From Melioribacteraceae bacterium (GTDB lineage Bacteria > Bacteroidota > Ignavibacteria > Ignavibacteriales > Melioribacteraceae): a stretch of 64,000 nucleotides of DNA. Positions within the stretch are counted from its first letter, which is position 1. Each line of letters begins with the position of its first letter. Below the pieces are notes generated by a model that ran no database searches, was not told where the DNA came from, and was given only the letters and a program-made list of their open reading frames with translations. Below are positions 17,523 to 26,593 of the stretch, one piece after another. The DNA is taken from contig JAEINS010000007.1 in the NCBI GenBank assembly GCA_016342755.1, positions 1 through 64,000 on the forward strand. The letters run 5' to 3'. Both the position numbers and the translations under genes were made by a program.

Positions 17523-18536
17523 TCAATTTATAGGTAATTCAAAAATAAAATTACTTCCTTTATTACGTTCAGTTTCAACCCAGACTTTTCCTTTATGCTC
17601 ATCTATAATTTTTTTCACAATCCATAATCCCAGACCAGTACTGTGTTCTCCGGCAGTTGGTTTATTACTTGCCTTTGCTCCTTTTTCAAAAATAAACTCT
17701 ATGTCCTCATCTGCAATGCCAAGTCCGGTGTCTTTAACTTCTACCCGTACATTATCTTTATTAACCGAGGTTTCAATATTAATATTTATTTTCTGCATAG
17801 TGGGTGCAAATTTAATCGCGTTTCCTATTAAGTTATCCAGAACTTCTTCAATTCTTTCAATATCACAATTTACATCAGGTATATCTTCACTTAAAGTTGT
17901 AGTTAAAAGTACATCCTTCCGTTTAGCACTGTCATCATGAGTTCTTTTTATAAAATTAACAACATCATTAATCTTGTGTTTTTCAAGATTAAGTTTTAAA
18001 AAATCCTCATTTAGTACTAATACTTTAGATATATCTTCGGCTAAACGTACTAATCTGCCGGAAGTATTAACCAGACTGACCATTATCTCGTTATAATCCT
18101 GAGCATTAAGATCATACGAATCTAATAGTTTTACAAAGTTTTGTATTGCTGCTGCCGGGTTTTTTATGTCGTGAACTACCATTGCAAATAGTTCGTCTTT
18201 TTCGCTTTGAAGTTTTTCTAATCGTTCTTTCGCTTCAGAAATAACCTTTTTCTGCTTTTTTATTTCTTCATTAATATCTTTTAAAAGATCATTCTTTTTA
18301 CTTAACTCAACTCCGCGTTCTTCATAAAAAGCAACTTTAATCTCTAATTTTCTAACTTCCTTTTCCATATCCAGAACACGCGCTTCAGCTTCAACAAGTT
18401 GTACCGAATTTGTTTTTACTTGTTCAGATATAAGATCATCATCCTCTTCAGGGTCTCTTTTTCTCATTATTTTAATAGACAATAAGAATAATCCAAATGC
18501 AACAGATGTTGCTATAGCTACTATAAGTAGATCCAA
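17523..18536 (-). CDS. Sensor histidine kinase with single membrane segment and coiled coil
   Basis: One N-terminal membrane helix (about residues 3-24) is followed by a long coiled coil (about 40-115), then a HisKA domain with phospho-acceptor H122 in HDIKNP. An intact HATPase domain shows LIGNAIKFAP, DTGLGI and GLGLWIVKKII. No periplasmic sensor domain is present, so the input may be cytoplasmic or come from a partner. The start is TTG with GAGG upstream. It lies 23 bp downstream of a related gene that lacks the catalytic motifs. No response regulator is nearby. Confidence 0.9.
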   Translation of the reverse strand: MDLLIVAIATSVAFGLFLLSIKIMRKRDPEEDDDLISEQVKTNSVQLVEAEARVLDMEKEVRKLEIKVAFYEERGVELSKKNDLLKDINEEIKKQKKVISEAKERLEKLQSEKDELFAMVVHDIKNPAAAIQNFVKLLDSYDLNAQDYNEIMVSLVNTSGRLVRLAEDISKVLVLNEDFLKLNLEKHKINDVVNFIKRTHDDSAKRKDVLLTTTLSEDIPDVNCDIERIEEVLDNLIGNAIKFAPTMQKININIETSVNKDNVRVEVKDTGLGIADEDIEFIFEKGAKASNKPTAGEHSTGLGLWIVKKIIDEHKGKVWVETERNKGSNFIFELPIN

Positions 18537-18559
18537 TTTTTCCTCAGATTTAAAAGTTG

Positions 18560-19558
18560 TTATATTATCGGCAATTGTATGTTAAAAGTTGAGCCGGATT
18601 TTAGATCATTTGTTAAAGTAATTCTTCCGTGATGTTCTTCAACTATTTTTTTTACCAAGTATAGATTGAAACCCTTTATTCCATCGGAAAAAATATCATT
18701 CTGTTCAAATTTATTAAACGCTCTTTTTATATCCTGTTCAGAGAAGACGTTTGATTTATCGGATACTTCTAAGTATATGTGCCCTTCTTTTATCCCGGTC
18801 GATATTTTTATAGTTGTTCCAATTTCCGCAAATTTAATTATGTTGTTAAGAATAATATCAAATGCTTCGCCCATTTTATGCGGATCTATTTTTGTTTCAG
18901 GCAATAGATCGAAAAGGTTTTTATTAAACTTAATATTCTTTAATTCTACAAAAACATTATACTTATTTAATAAAGTATCTATAAGTGAATTGATTGAATA
19001 TTTTTTAAGGTTCAATTCTAAAGTAAATTCATCATCAATTATTAAGCTTGTTGCAGTCTGAGTCTGCTTTACAATAGTACCTATATAATCAATAATCTCA
19101 GTCAGTATTTTACTATTCTCTTGCGAGTTTCTATCAAATTCATCTACAAGACGTTTATAACTTCCAAGTTCAGATTCAATTTCCTGCCTTGTTTCACCCA
19201 GCAGCGAACTTAAATCCCTTTTTTGAATATGGAGGTCATTGAATTTGTTTTTTATGTATTTTAAATTTTTATTCAATAAAAAAATATGTTCAGCCGAAAC
19301 ATCAACAGTTCTTAATTCTGAATAAATAGATTCTTTTTTTCTTTCAACTTCTCCAATTCTTTCAGCCAACTCCCTATATTTTTTTTCGAGATCCGAATAA
19401 TTATGCTCTTCCTGCGTTAAGTGTTCTAACCTTTCTTTTTTGTAGCTTACTTCAATTTCATTTTTTTGCTTAAGAAGAATTATTAAAGCCAAAAACAGAA
19501 AAAGAGAAATTATTAAAATTAAAATTTCAAAAAATGAAATATCCAAGCTCTGCTCCAT
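18560..19558 (-). CDS. Degenerate histidine kinase (pseudokinase-like) membrane protein
   Basis: The layout copies the downstream kinase: a membrane helix (about 9-29), a coiled coil and a C-terminal HATPase-like domain ending in SGSTFNIQLP. The H-box is absent: no HDxxxP is found where H122 sits in the neighbour. The ATP-lid motifs are altered: the DxGxG motif reads DKSNVF, and the second glycine box reads GIKGFNLYLVKK. The N motif (ILNNIIKFAE) is kept. It therefore probably cannot phosphorylate and may regulate the neighbour by heterodimerisation; this is an inference. The frame is intact, so it is not a decayed gene. Confidence 0.75.
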   Translation of the reverse strand: MEQSLDISFFEILILIISLFLFLALIILLKQKNEIEVSYKKERLEHLTQEEHNYSDLEKKYRELAERIGEVERKKESIYSELRTVDVSAEHIFLLNKNLKYIKNKFNDLHIQKRDLSSLLGETRQEIESELGSYKRLVDEFDRNSQENSKILTEIIDYIGTIVKQTQTATSLIIDDEFTLELNLKKYSINSLIDTLLNKYNVFVELKNIKFNKNLFDLLPETKIDPHKMGEAFDIILNNIIKFAEIGTTIKISTGIKEGHIYLEVSDKSNVFSEQDIKRAFNKFEQNDIFSDGIKGFNLYLVKKIVEEHHGRITLTNDLKSGSTFNIQLPII

Positions 19559-19787
19559 TAAAAATATTTAACAAAAGAATATATTAAAAAACATTTCAAT
19601 TTGAACGAAATTTAAAAGAATTCAATTAAGATAAAACAATTAATTACTCTTATTTTATTAAAAAACAGAATAAATAGAAATAATTATGAATTTTTAAAAC
19701 TAATGAAATAATTGAGTTGCTTTTATATTTTTGTTCCCTTATATTTTGAGTCATAATTTTATATATACCTTAAAAATTGAGGCAAGT

Positions 19788-20234
19788 ATGCTAGATGATT
19801 TAGACATCAAACTATTAAACATTCTTCAGGTAGATGGAAGAACAAAGCGCAGTAGTTTGGCAGAAGCAATAGGTTTATCACTTCCTTCTTTAAGCGAACG
19901 ACTAAGAAAACTTGAGAATAAAGGAGTGATTGAAGGATATTTTACAAAACTCAATAAAAAGATTTTTGGTTACGATGCTTTAGCTTTTATTACTGTTGTT
20001 ATGGATTCTTCTGAAGAATCAGGTTCCATTAGAGGATTAGTAGACACGACCCCGCAAATAATTGAATGTCATTCTATTTTAGGTAAAGGTTCCTTTATCC
20101 TAAAAGTTGTTGTTAAAGATACTGCTGCATTGGAAGAACTTTTAGGTCAAATTCAAGCTTGGCCTGGTGTTGTAAGAACTAATACAAGTTTTGTTCTTTC
20201 CACCCTTAAAGAAACAACAAAAATTGAGATTTAA
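19788..20234 (+). CDS. Lrp/AsnC-family transcriptional regulator
   Basis: The N-terminal helix-turn-helix (LDDLDIKLLNILQVDGRTKR, then LAEAIGLSLPSLSERLRKLE) and the C-terminal RAM ligand domain (TPQIIECHSILGKGSFILKV) are typical. Length 148 is usual. I chose the ATG at 19788, preceded by GAGG, over an upstream TTG that would add 19 unusual residues. It sits 34 bp upstream of glnA on the same strand, so it probably controls or is co-expressed with nitrogen assimilation. Confidence 0.93.
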   Translation: MLDDLDIKLLNILQVDGRTKRSSLAEAIGLSLPSLSERLRKLENKGVIEGYFTKLNKKIFGYDALAFITVVMDSSEESGSIRGLVDTTPQIIECHSILGKGSFILKVVVKDTAALEELLGQIQAWPGVVRTNTSFVLSTLKETTKIEI

Positions 20235-20267
20235 TTTTATCATAACATTTCAGTAAAGGAGCAGTTT

Positions 20268-21692
20268 ATGGCAAAAGCAGTGTCGAGCGTGCAAAAAGTA
20301 TTAGACTTTGTAAAGAAGAACAACATTAAATTTGTTGATTTTAAGTTTATGGATTTCCCAGGGCAATGGCAGCATTGCGCTTACCCGGCATCTATTTTAA
20401 GTGCTGATTCTTTTAAAGACGGGTTCGGATTTGATGGTTCTTCATTAAGAGGATGGAAGGCAATTCACGAAAGTGATATGTTAATTATTCCAGATCCGGA
20501 AACAATGTTTGTAGATCCGTTTGTTAAAGCACCAACTATAAGTTTAATATGTGACGTTTATGAACCAGTAACAAAAGAGAAGTATGCTCGTTGTCCTAGA
20601 AATATTGCTCAAAAAGCTGTTGCCTATTTGCAGTCTACAGGTATAGCTGATTCATGTTATTATGGTCCTGAAGCAGAATTTTTTGTGTTTGATGATGTTC
20701 GTTATGATTCTGGTCCTAACGGAACTTTTTACAAAGTTGATTCTGTAGAAGGCCATTGGAATACAGGAAGAGACGAAGGTCCAAACTTAGGTTACAAACC
20801 TCGTCCAAAAGAAGGCTATTTCCCTGTAGCACCAAACGATTCATTAGTCGATTTTAGAAATGATGTTACCTTAAAACTAATGGATGCCGGTATTGAAGTA
20901 GAAGCTCTTCATCACGAAGTTGCAAGTGGCGGTCAGTGCGAAATAGATCTTAAATACGATAAGTTAGTTGAAATGGCTGACAAATTACTAATGTTCAAAT
21001 ACTATGTAAAAAATACTGCTAAAGAACATGGTAAAACTGCTACATACATGCCAAAGCCATTATTTGGTGATAACGGAAGCGGTATGCACATGAACGTAAG
21101 TTTATGGAAAAAGAACAAACCGTTATTTGCCGGTAAAGGTTATGCAGGTTTAAGTGAAGAAGCTTTATATTTTATTGGCGGTATATTAAAACATGCGCCA
21201 TCATTATTAGCTATTACTAATCCGACAACTAACTCTTACAAACGTTTAGTTCCGGGATTTGAAGCTCCGGTTAACTTAGCTTATTCAGCAAGTAACAGAT
21301 CAGCATCTATAAGAATTCCTTTTGCAAATAATCCAAAAGCAAAACGTGTTGAATTCCGTTGCCCAGATCCATCGAGTAATCCTTACTTAGCAAGTGCTGC
21401 TATTTTAATGGCTGGTCTTGATGGTATTATGAACAGAATTGATCCGGGTGATCCGTTAGATAAAGATATTTATGATTTACCACCGGAAGAATTAGCAAAC
21501 GTTCCTTCAACTCCCGGTACTTTAGAAGAGGCATTAAAAGCTCTTCAGGATGATCATGAATACTTAACTAAAGGTGATGTTTTTACCGAAGACGTAATTA
21601 ACGCATGGATAAATTACAAAATGGAACATGAAGTTAAAGCTATGGCTTTACGTCCGCATCCATACGAATTTGCTTTATACTATAACGTATAA
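20268..21692 (+). CDS. glnA: Glutamine synthetase, type I
   Basis: It makes glutamine from glutamate, ammonia and ATP. Landmarks are [11 protein letters not shown] at the N-terminus, the catalytic core ([30 protein letters not shown]), the glutamate-binding stretch (RSASIRIPF) and the putative adenylylation loop [11 protein letters not shown], whose tyrosine is the modified residue in enteric GSI. Length 474 is normal. AAGGAG precedes the ATG. Whether it is adenylylated here is unknown. Two hairpins follow the stop. Confidence 0.98.
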   Translation: MAKAVSSVQKVLDFVKKNNIKFVDFKFMDFPGQWQHCAYPASILSADSFKDGFGFDGSSLRGWKAIHESDMLIIPDPETMFVDPFVKAPTISLICDVYEPVTKEKYARCPRNIAQKAVAYLQSTGIADSCYYGPEAEFFVFDDVRYDSGPNGTFYKVDSVEGHWNTGRDEGPNLGYKPRPKEGYFPVAPNDSLVDFRNDVTLKLMDAGIEVEALHHEVASGGQCEIDLKYDKLVEMADKLLMFKYYVKNTAKEHGKTATYMPKPLFGDNGSGMHMNVSLWKKNKPLFAGKGYAGLSEEALYFIGGILKHAPSLLAITNPTTNSYKRLVPGFEAPVNLAYSASNRSASIRIPFANNPKAKRVEFRCPDPSSNPYLASAAILMAGLDGIMNRIDPGDPLDKDIYDLPPEELANVPSTPGTLEEALKALQDDHEYLTKGDVFTEDVINAWINYKMEHEVKAMALRPHPYEFALYYNV

Positions 21693-21706
21693 TCTACATA
21701 AAAATT

Positions 21707-21802
21707 GGGACTACCTGGTCAGTAGTCTCCAATGCACATTATCTCATTTGCGGGGATAATAGTCATAAATCACCTATGTTCAAGCCCGGTTGGTCGCCGG
21801 GT
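21707..21802 (+). terminator. Two hairpins downstream of glnA
   Basis: The first is GGGACTAC/GTAGTCTCC at 21707-21730. The second, AGCCCGG/CCGGGTT at about 21783-21802, is followed by TGATCTTTT. The second is the better terminator candidate; the first may stabilise the 3' end. Confidence 0.6.
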
Positions 21803-21876
21803 TTGATCTTTTAAAGCTAAGTTTTATATGAAATATTGTCACTGGGAGGTGAAAATATATTGTTTATGAGATGTGT

Positions 21877-22434
21877 TTAATAATAGAAACCAACTTCTTT
21901 TGTTACACAATTAATCCCAAGATGAAGTATTCTTTGATCTCCAGTTTCAGAAGTATATCTGATAAACCACATTGGCTGTGAATTTGGTACAAGAGGTTCA
22001 GTTAGTGTCGCTTCAATTACAAAGTCTTTATGTGTTTTTCTAAAGTCACTTCCGCCATTTGCCTCAGCTAATTTTAACGCTTTATTGCTGTCGAAATATA
22101 TATTTGCAATAACTTTATTCCCGAGTAAAACCAATGTTGAAGTGCTGTCAAAAGATGCCCCATTTATATCAGTATGAAATCGATAGTCAACTCCGGGATC
22201 TCCTGCTGAATATTTATAATTCCAGTTCAACGATTCGCCATCGTCATTTACATTACTACTATTTATTGAAAGTAATTCTAATTTGTTAGGAAATGATTCA
22301 ACCAGGCTGGTTACTTCGTTTAGCTTTTCCAGAGCGGTGATAGTCTCTTTTTTATCTTCAGGGTTTGTACTGTGGTTACATCCGTTAAAACAAATAGCAG
22401 TTATTATAAGAATTATTAAAAAGTCATTCTTCAT
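21877..22434 (-). CDS. Lipoprotein of unknown function
   Basis: A hydrophobic signal (about residues 4-16) leads to the lipobox-like AICFNGC, with the acylated cysteine at about 19, then a short linker (NHSTNPEDKK). The mature part of about 165 residues is predicted beta-rich and contains WFIRYTSETGDQRIL. I do not recognise a family; a PepSY-like fold is a guess. The gene is monocistronic, convergent with glnA. Confidence 0.7.
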   Translation of the reverse strand: MKNDFLIILIITAICFNGCNHSTNPEDKKETITALEKLNEVTSLVESFPNKLELLSINSSNVNDDGESLNWNYKYSAGDPGVDYRFHTDINGASFDSTSTLVLLGNKVIANIYFDSNKALKLAEANGGSDFRKTHKDFVIEATLTEPLVPNSQPMWFIRYTSETGDQRILHLGINCVTKEVGFYY

Positions 22435-22516
22435 CTTATTTACCCCTTATTCTTTAATAGAATAAAAAATAATATGCTAAATAATAATTTTTCAATCAAG
22501 TTTAATAAAGGCAACT

Positions 22517-23948
22517 TTACTTCGGTATAATAATCTCATGACTTCTTAAAGTCTTTGGATATTGACTTTTAAGACCATCTTTGTGGGAAACAGCAGTTCC
22601 AATTATTTTACCGTTTATTCTAATTACTTTTTGCCCAAAGGAATCGTATTTCTTTTTAATAGTTCCGCCGATAAAATATTTTTTAATATCATCTTGCTCA
22701 GATAACTCAATAATATTTTTTGTGAAATGATTTTGAATAATTGGCACCGCAAAAGATTGCAGTTGAGCCCGATCGTTTCTATCTACAATGCAAAACTTTC
22801 TTCCAATTTTCATAAACAGACCCGGGTTATTTGTTTCCCAGTTTTTATGAACAAAAAGAATATCTGTTTTTTTTACCAGATATTTATACTCATAAAGTAC
22901 TTCTACAGGAAATCCATAATAATCAGCAAACTGATGAAGGTACTTGTTTATCGATTTATCTTTAGCCGAAATAAAATTATTCCCTTTATCAGTAACCGGA
23001 ACCATTTTAGCCGGTGAAGTTTCACCAACTTTTTTCAGCTTGGCAACAAAAAATCCTTCAGAGTTAATTTCCCATGGAATAATCCGATGTGCTTTTTGTT
23101 AGCGGTTCCGATTTATTTTGAGTTAGAGCACTATTAGATTTAACAGGAAGCTCAATAGGAATTATCTCTACCGGATATTTTTTTAAAAATTTATTCAGTA
23201 CTAATTCGTTTTCTTCAATAGTAAGTGTACAAGTTGAATAAACCAGTTCGCCGCCTGCTTTAAGCATTTTAACTGCGCTAACAAGTAGCCGGAACTGAAG
23301 TTCGGCAATTCTTTCGGCAGTGCTCAGATTCCACCAGTTGCTTACTTCACCTTTTTTCTGTAGAATTCCTAATCCGCTGCAGGGAACATCAGCTAAAATT
23401 TTATCGAAATAATTTTCGAATAATTTGCTTAATAATTCTCCCTTATGTTTTATTGCCCCCACATTTACTAGGTTCAATTTATCAAGATTAAAAATAAGCC
23501 CTTTAATTCTATCCAAATTCGATTCATTAACGTAGAGAGTTCCCTTGTTGTTCATTAGTTCAGCTATTTGCGAAGACTTTGAACCAGGAGCGGCGCAAAG
23601 ATCCAATACCTTGTCGTTGCACGATGGATTAAGTATTAAGGGAGGAACCATTGATGAAAGGCTTTGTATATAATATCTTCCGGTTGTATACTCAATTGTT
23701 TTACTTATAAACTCGCCGCCCGAAAGAACTCTGTAAGCATTAGGAAAATTTGGAACCTCCTCAATTTCAATTCCATATCTTTTTAATTGAGTTGCTAATT
23801 CGCCCGGTTCATTAAATATTGGTGAAACTCTTATATAAATATTTGGTTCGCTGTGGATGTATTCCAGATACTTTGTGTAATATTCAGACCCAAAATTTTC
23901 TACTAGATATTCTGAAATCTCATTGCTTATGGGAATATTTTGCGCCAT
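22517..23948 (-). pseudogene. rsmF: NOL1/NOP2/Sun-family rRNA (cytosine-C5) methyltransferase, frameshifted
   Basis: The 5' part (23948 down to about 23070) carries the SAM-binding stretch VLDLCAAPGSKSSQIAELM and both catalytic cysteines, in DVPCSG and YSTCTL. After ELPVKSNSALTQNKSEPLT the frame runs out at 23064. In the next frame the protein continues HRIIPWEINSEGFFVAKLKK and then the C-terminal RNA-binding-type domain to 22517. Removing one A from the A5 run at 23093-23097 joins the halves into about 470 residues, the normal RsmF-like length. Either the gene is mutated, the base call is wrong, or a +1 frameshift is used. RsmF is the closest name; the methylated position is not certain. Confidence 0.85.
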
Positions 23949-23950
23949 TC

Positions 23951-24379
23951 TTAATACCGTTGTAAATTAAGCATGTTGAATATCTGATTTGAAGCTTCGA
24001 AGAATTTTTTTGAATTTGGAATTTGTAAACGAAAATCTTTAACAATTTCCATTACAATTTCATCTAGATGTTTTTCATAATTTTTAATTGCCGCTTCACG
24101 CAAAACTAAATCGGTGATAAAATTAATTTCGGCAGGTTTATTTCTGTTTGCATAAAGCAAATATTTGGCAACCATTAAATCCTGTGCCTGATAAAACAAA
24201 TGTTTATCAGAATCTAATACTTCAAAAGTCCCAAAAAGTTCGGGTCCTAACACCAAAGCTTTACCAGGTAAAGCCATCAGCTCAGTTTCTGCATCGCCAA
24301 TAAAATCATTAGGAAATGATTTAACCATTCCGTTTTTTAACTTCTCTATCCAGATTTTTATAAATTTTTTTTCGTCCAT
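23951..24379 (-). CDS. Conserved hypothetical protein, 142 residues
   Basis: The protein is soluble and mostly helical (WIEKLKNGMVKSFP near the start, AQDLMVAKYLLYANRN in the middle). I do not recognise a family. The ATG at 24377-24379 was preferred to a TTG two codons upstream. It sits between lgt and the rRNA methyltransferase with gaps of 17 and 2 bp, so it is probably in one operon with both. Confidence 0.65.
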   Translation of the reverse strand: MDEKKFIKIWIEKLKNGMVKSFPNDFIGDAETELMALPGKALVLGPELFGTFEVLDSDKHLFYQAQDLMVAKYLLYANRNKPAEINFITDLVLREAAIKNYEKHLDEIVMEIVKDFRLQIPNSKKFFEASNQIFNMLNLQRY

Positions 24380-24396
24380 TACCAATTCTTTTTAGT

Positions 24397-25179
24397 TTAA
24401 CTTAAACTTTTTTCTTTAATTACTTTTTGATAAAAGAGAATAATTCCATAAATAATTAAAGGAATACTCAGCATTTGTCCCATATTCAGAGCTAATCCGT
24501 CTTCAAAATAAGTTTGTTTCTCTTTAATAAATTCAACAAAAAATCTAAATCCGAAAACAAGAATTAGGAAAATACTAAACAGAGTTCCGTTTTTTATAGT
24601 TTTGAATTTATTTTTATCAATATAGAACAGTAAAAAGAAAACTAATAAATATGCAATTGATTCGTATAATTGTGCCGGATGCCGGGGAATATTATCAACA
24701 GAAGTAAAAGTAAAACTCCAGGGTAATTCAGTCGGAATTCCAATAATTTCGGAATTAAAAAGATTGCCTAATCTGATGAAAAAACCGGCCAGGGCAACTG
24801 TGATAACAACTTTATCTATTATCCAGAAATACGATTCCTTTTTCTTTTTTGAATAAAAATATAGGGCGGAAAGAATTCCGATTGCCGCTCCGTGGCTCGC
24901 AAGTCCGCCATGCCAGATGGCAAGTAATTCCAGCGGATTGGAAAGATAATAAACCGGATTGTAGAAAAGACAGTGTCCAAGTCTGGCTCCGACAATGGTT
25001 CCTACAATCATATACCAGACAAGATCGTTTAAGTCATCTTCAGTTCGTTTATCGCGTTTAAAAATTTTATCCATAATCTGGAAACCGGCAACAAACGACA
25101 GTGCAAAAAGAAGTCCGTACCATCTTACTGTTATGGGTCCAAGAGAAAATATTTCGGGATCTATGCTCCAAGTAATCAT
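24397..25179 (-). CDS. lgt: Prolipoprotein diacylglyceryl transferase
   Basis: Lgt attaches diacylglycerol to the lipobox cysteine of prolipoproteins in the inner membrane. Seven or so membrane helices are visible. Family stretches are VRWYGLLFALSF, VGARLGHCLFYNP, HGGLASHGA and the Lgt signature-like RLGNLFNSEIIG. The ATG at 25177-25179 was chosen over an in-frame TTG four codons upstream. Its substrates include the lipoproteins seen elsewhere in this window. Confidence 0.96.
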   Translation of the reverse strand: MITWSIDPEIFSLGPITVRWYGLLFALSFVAGFQIMDKIFKRDKRTEDDLNDLVWYMIVGTIVGARLGHCLFYNPVYYLSNPLELLAIWHGGLASHGAAIGILSALYFYSKKKKESYFWIIDKVVITVALAGFFIRLGNLFNSEIIGIPTELPWSFTFTSVDNIPRHPAQLYESIAYLLVFFLLFYIDKNKFKTIKNGTLFSIFLILVFGFRFFVEFIKEKQTYFEDGLALNMGQMLSIPLIIYGIILFYQKVIKEKSLS

Positions 25180-25413
25180 TAAATAAACCAATAAAATAAA
25201 TAGATAGTTTTGTTGTTGTCATTAAAAATGAGTTTAATTCGCAGAGTGAAGTAAACAACTAAGAAATCTTAAAAATAATTAAAGATTTTTTACCTCAATA
25301 AATTGAGAATTCGCAATGACAAATAATTGCTTAATTTTAAAAAATGTTAGGCAAATTTACATAATTAAGCTTAGAAAAACTAAAATGAAAAGCAGTAAAG
25401 AATTGAATCGTTT

Positions 25414-25845
25414 TTAAATAAAGGCGTAAGAAATTATTAAATATCTTAAAAATTTCCCCAATGTAACTAATAGGAAAAACGCAGGCAGATTGATTTTTAA
25501 AATACCGGCAACAACAGTTAATGGATCTCCAATAATGGGAACCCAGGCAAAAAATAAACTGAATACTCCATATTTGTTAAAACGGTGTTTTGCGTTTTCA
25601 AATTCCTTTTCAGAAACTCTTAAGATTTTTTTTACTAAATAAATTCCTCCCCAAAATCCTATTAAATAGTTTATAAATGAACCTATTACATTTCCTGCGG
25701 TTGCTACAAATACCAGCGTAACCGGATCGAAATTATTTAGCAGTAAAACGCCGAGTACAACTTCCGAGCTTAAAGGTAAAATTGTTGCCGCTAAGAAAGA
25801 GGCAAAAAATAATCCTATGTATCCAAGTTCCGTAAAATATTCCAT
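25414..25845 (-). CDS. YqaA-family (DedA/SNARE-associated) membrane protein
   Basis: The small integral membrane protein has about four hydrophobic segments and the family features FFASFLAATILPLSSEVVLG, ATAGNVIGSFINYLIG and VPIIGDPLTVVAGILK. DedA relatives are thought to act in lipid transport or envelope homeostasis. The start is the ATG at 25843-25845. It stands alone. Confidence 0.85.
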   Translation of the reverse strand: MEYFTELGYIGLFFASFLAATILPLSSEVVLGVLLLNNFDPVTLVFVATAGNVIGSFINYLIGFWGGIYLVKKILRVSEKEFENAKHRFNKYGVFSLFFAWVPIIGDPLTVVAGILKINLPAFFLLVTLGKFLRYLIISYAFI

Positions 25846-25910
25846 TTTCAAAGATAAGTAATTCTTTCCGAATAGATAGTTTGCCTCTTTTTATATATGC
25901 GCAATGAGTT

Positions 25911-26264
25911 TTATAATGATTCTAAAAGCTGCTTATTTTTTTTTGGCATTCCTTTTACAACCAAAGTGTAAGAATCATCAATCCATTTTAAGATTTCAGA
26001 ATCTTTAGCATTTCCCTCAAGTTCAACAGTATTCCAATGTTTTTTATTCATATGGTAGCCAGGTTTAACCTGCTCATATTCTTCCCGCAATTTTACAGCT
26101 TTTCCCGGATCGCATTTTAAGTTGATACTGTATGGCGGAGTTAAATTCATAAGACAAAACATTTTATCCAATACTTTATAAACAGGTGTTATCTCATCAA
26201 ACGGAAGCGTTTCTTCTACACCTTTTTTCTTTAAACAATAATCGCGAATTTGTTCTAAATCCAT
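25911..26264 (-). CDS. MmcQ/YjbR-family protein (DUF419)
   Basis: The 117-residue protein fits the MmcQ/YjbR family: LEQIRDYCLKKKGVEETLPF at the start, then KMFCLMNL, INLKCDP, PGYHMNKKHWNTVEL and a DDSYTLV end. The fold resembles a DNA-binding CyaY-like domain, but the role is unknown. Confidence 0.9.
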   Translation of the reverse strand: MDLEQIRDYCLKKKGVEETLPFDEITPVYKVLDKMFCLMNLTPPYSINLKCDPGKAVKLREEYEQVKPGYHMNKKHWNTVELEGNAKDSEILKWIDDSYTLVVKGMPKKNKQLLESL

Positions 26265-26593
26265 AATTTCTCCATCTGTCCTAAAATTTTACCACTCAAC
26301 TATTTCTAAAAAGAAACGAATTAATATATAGTGAAAACTGATATTTTATCAAATTAAATATTAACTTTAGAGGTTAAAAAGTAAGTTCCGGTTTGCCGGA
26401 TTTTTCAAAAAAAGCTGTTCATCCTGATTAGGCTGTTGTTGTTTAAATGGAATTTTTAGCCTTACTGATTTTTTGAAATAAAGCATTTGAAGGAAGTTTA
26501 GAAGAGTCTTACCAACTCAAAATTTTTAATATATTGAAACCAAATTAAGTTTTTATTGTATCAGTTAAAATTTTTAAATAATCGGATCTATTT
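26265..26593. other. 329-bp intergenic region upstream of prc
   Basis: It must hold the divergent promoters of the mmcQ-like gene and prc. A small hairpin TCCGG-TTTG-CCGGA followed by TTTTTC lies at about 26391-26410 on the plus strand; it could be a terminator or attenuator ahead of prc. Nothing else is visible. Confidence 0.5.

Noticed and set aside
23090-23100. Programmed -1 frameshift site in the rsmF-like gene
   Set aside because: The frame needed is +1, so an A AAA AAG slip of -1 would not restore the downstream reading frame.
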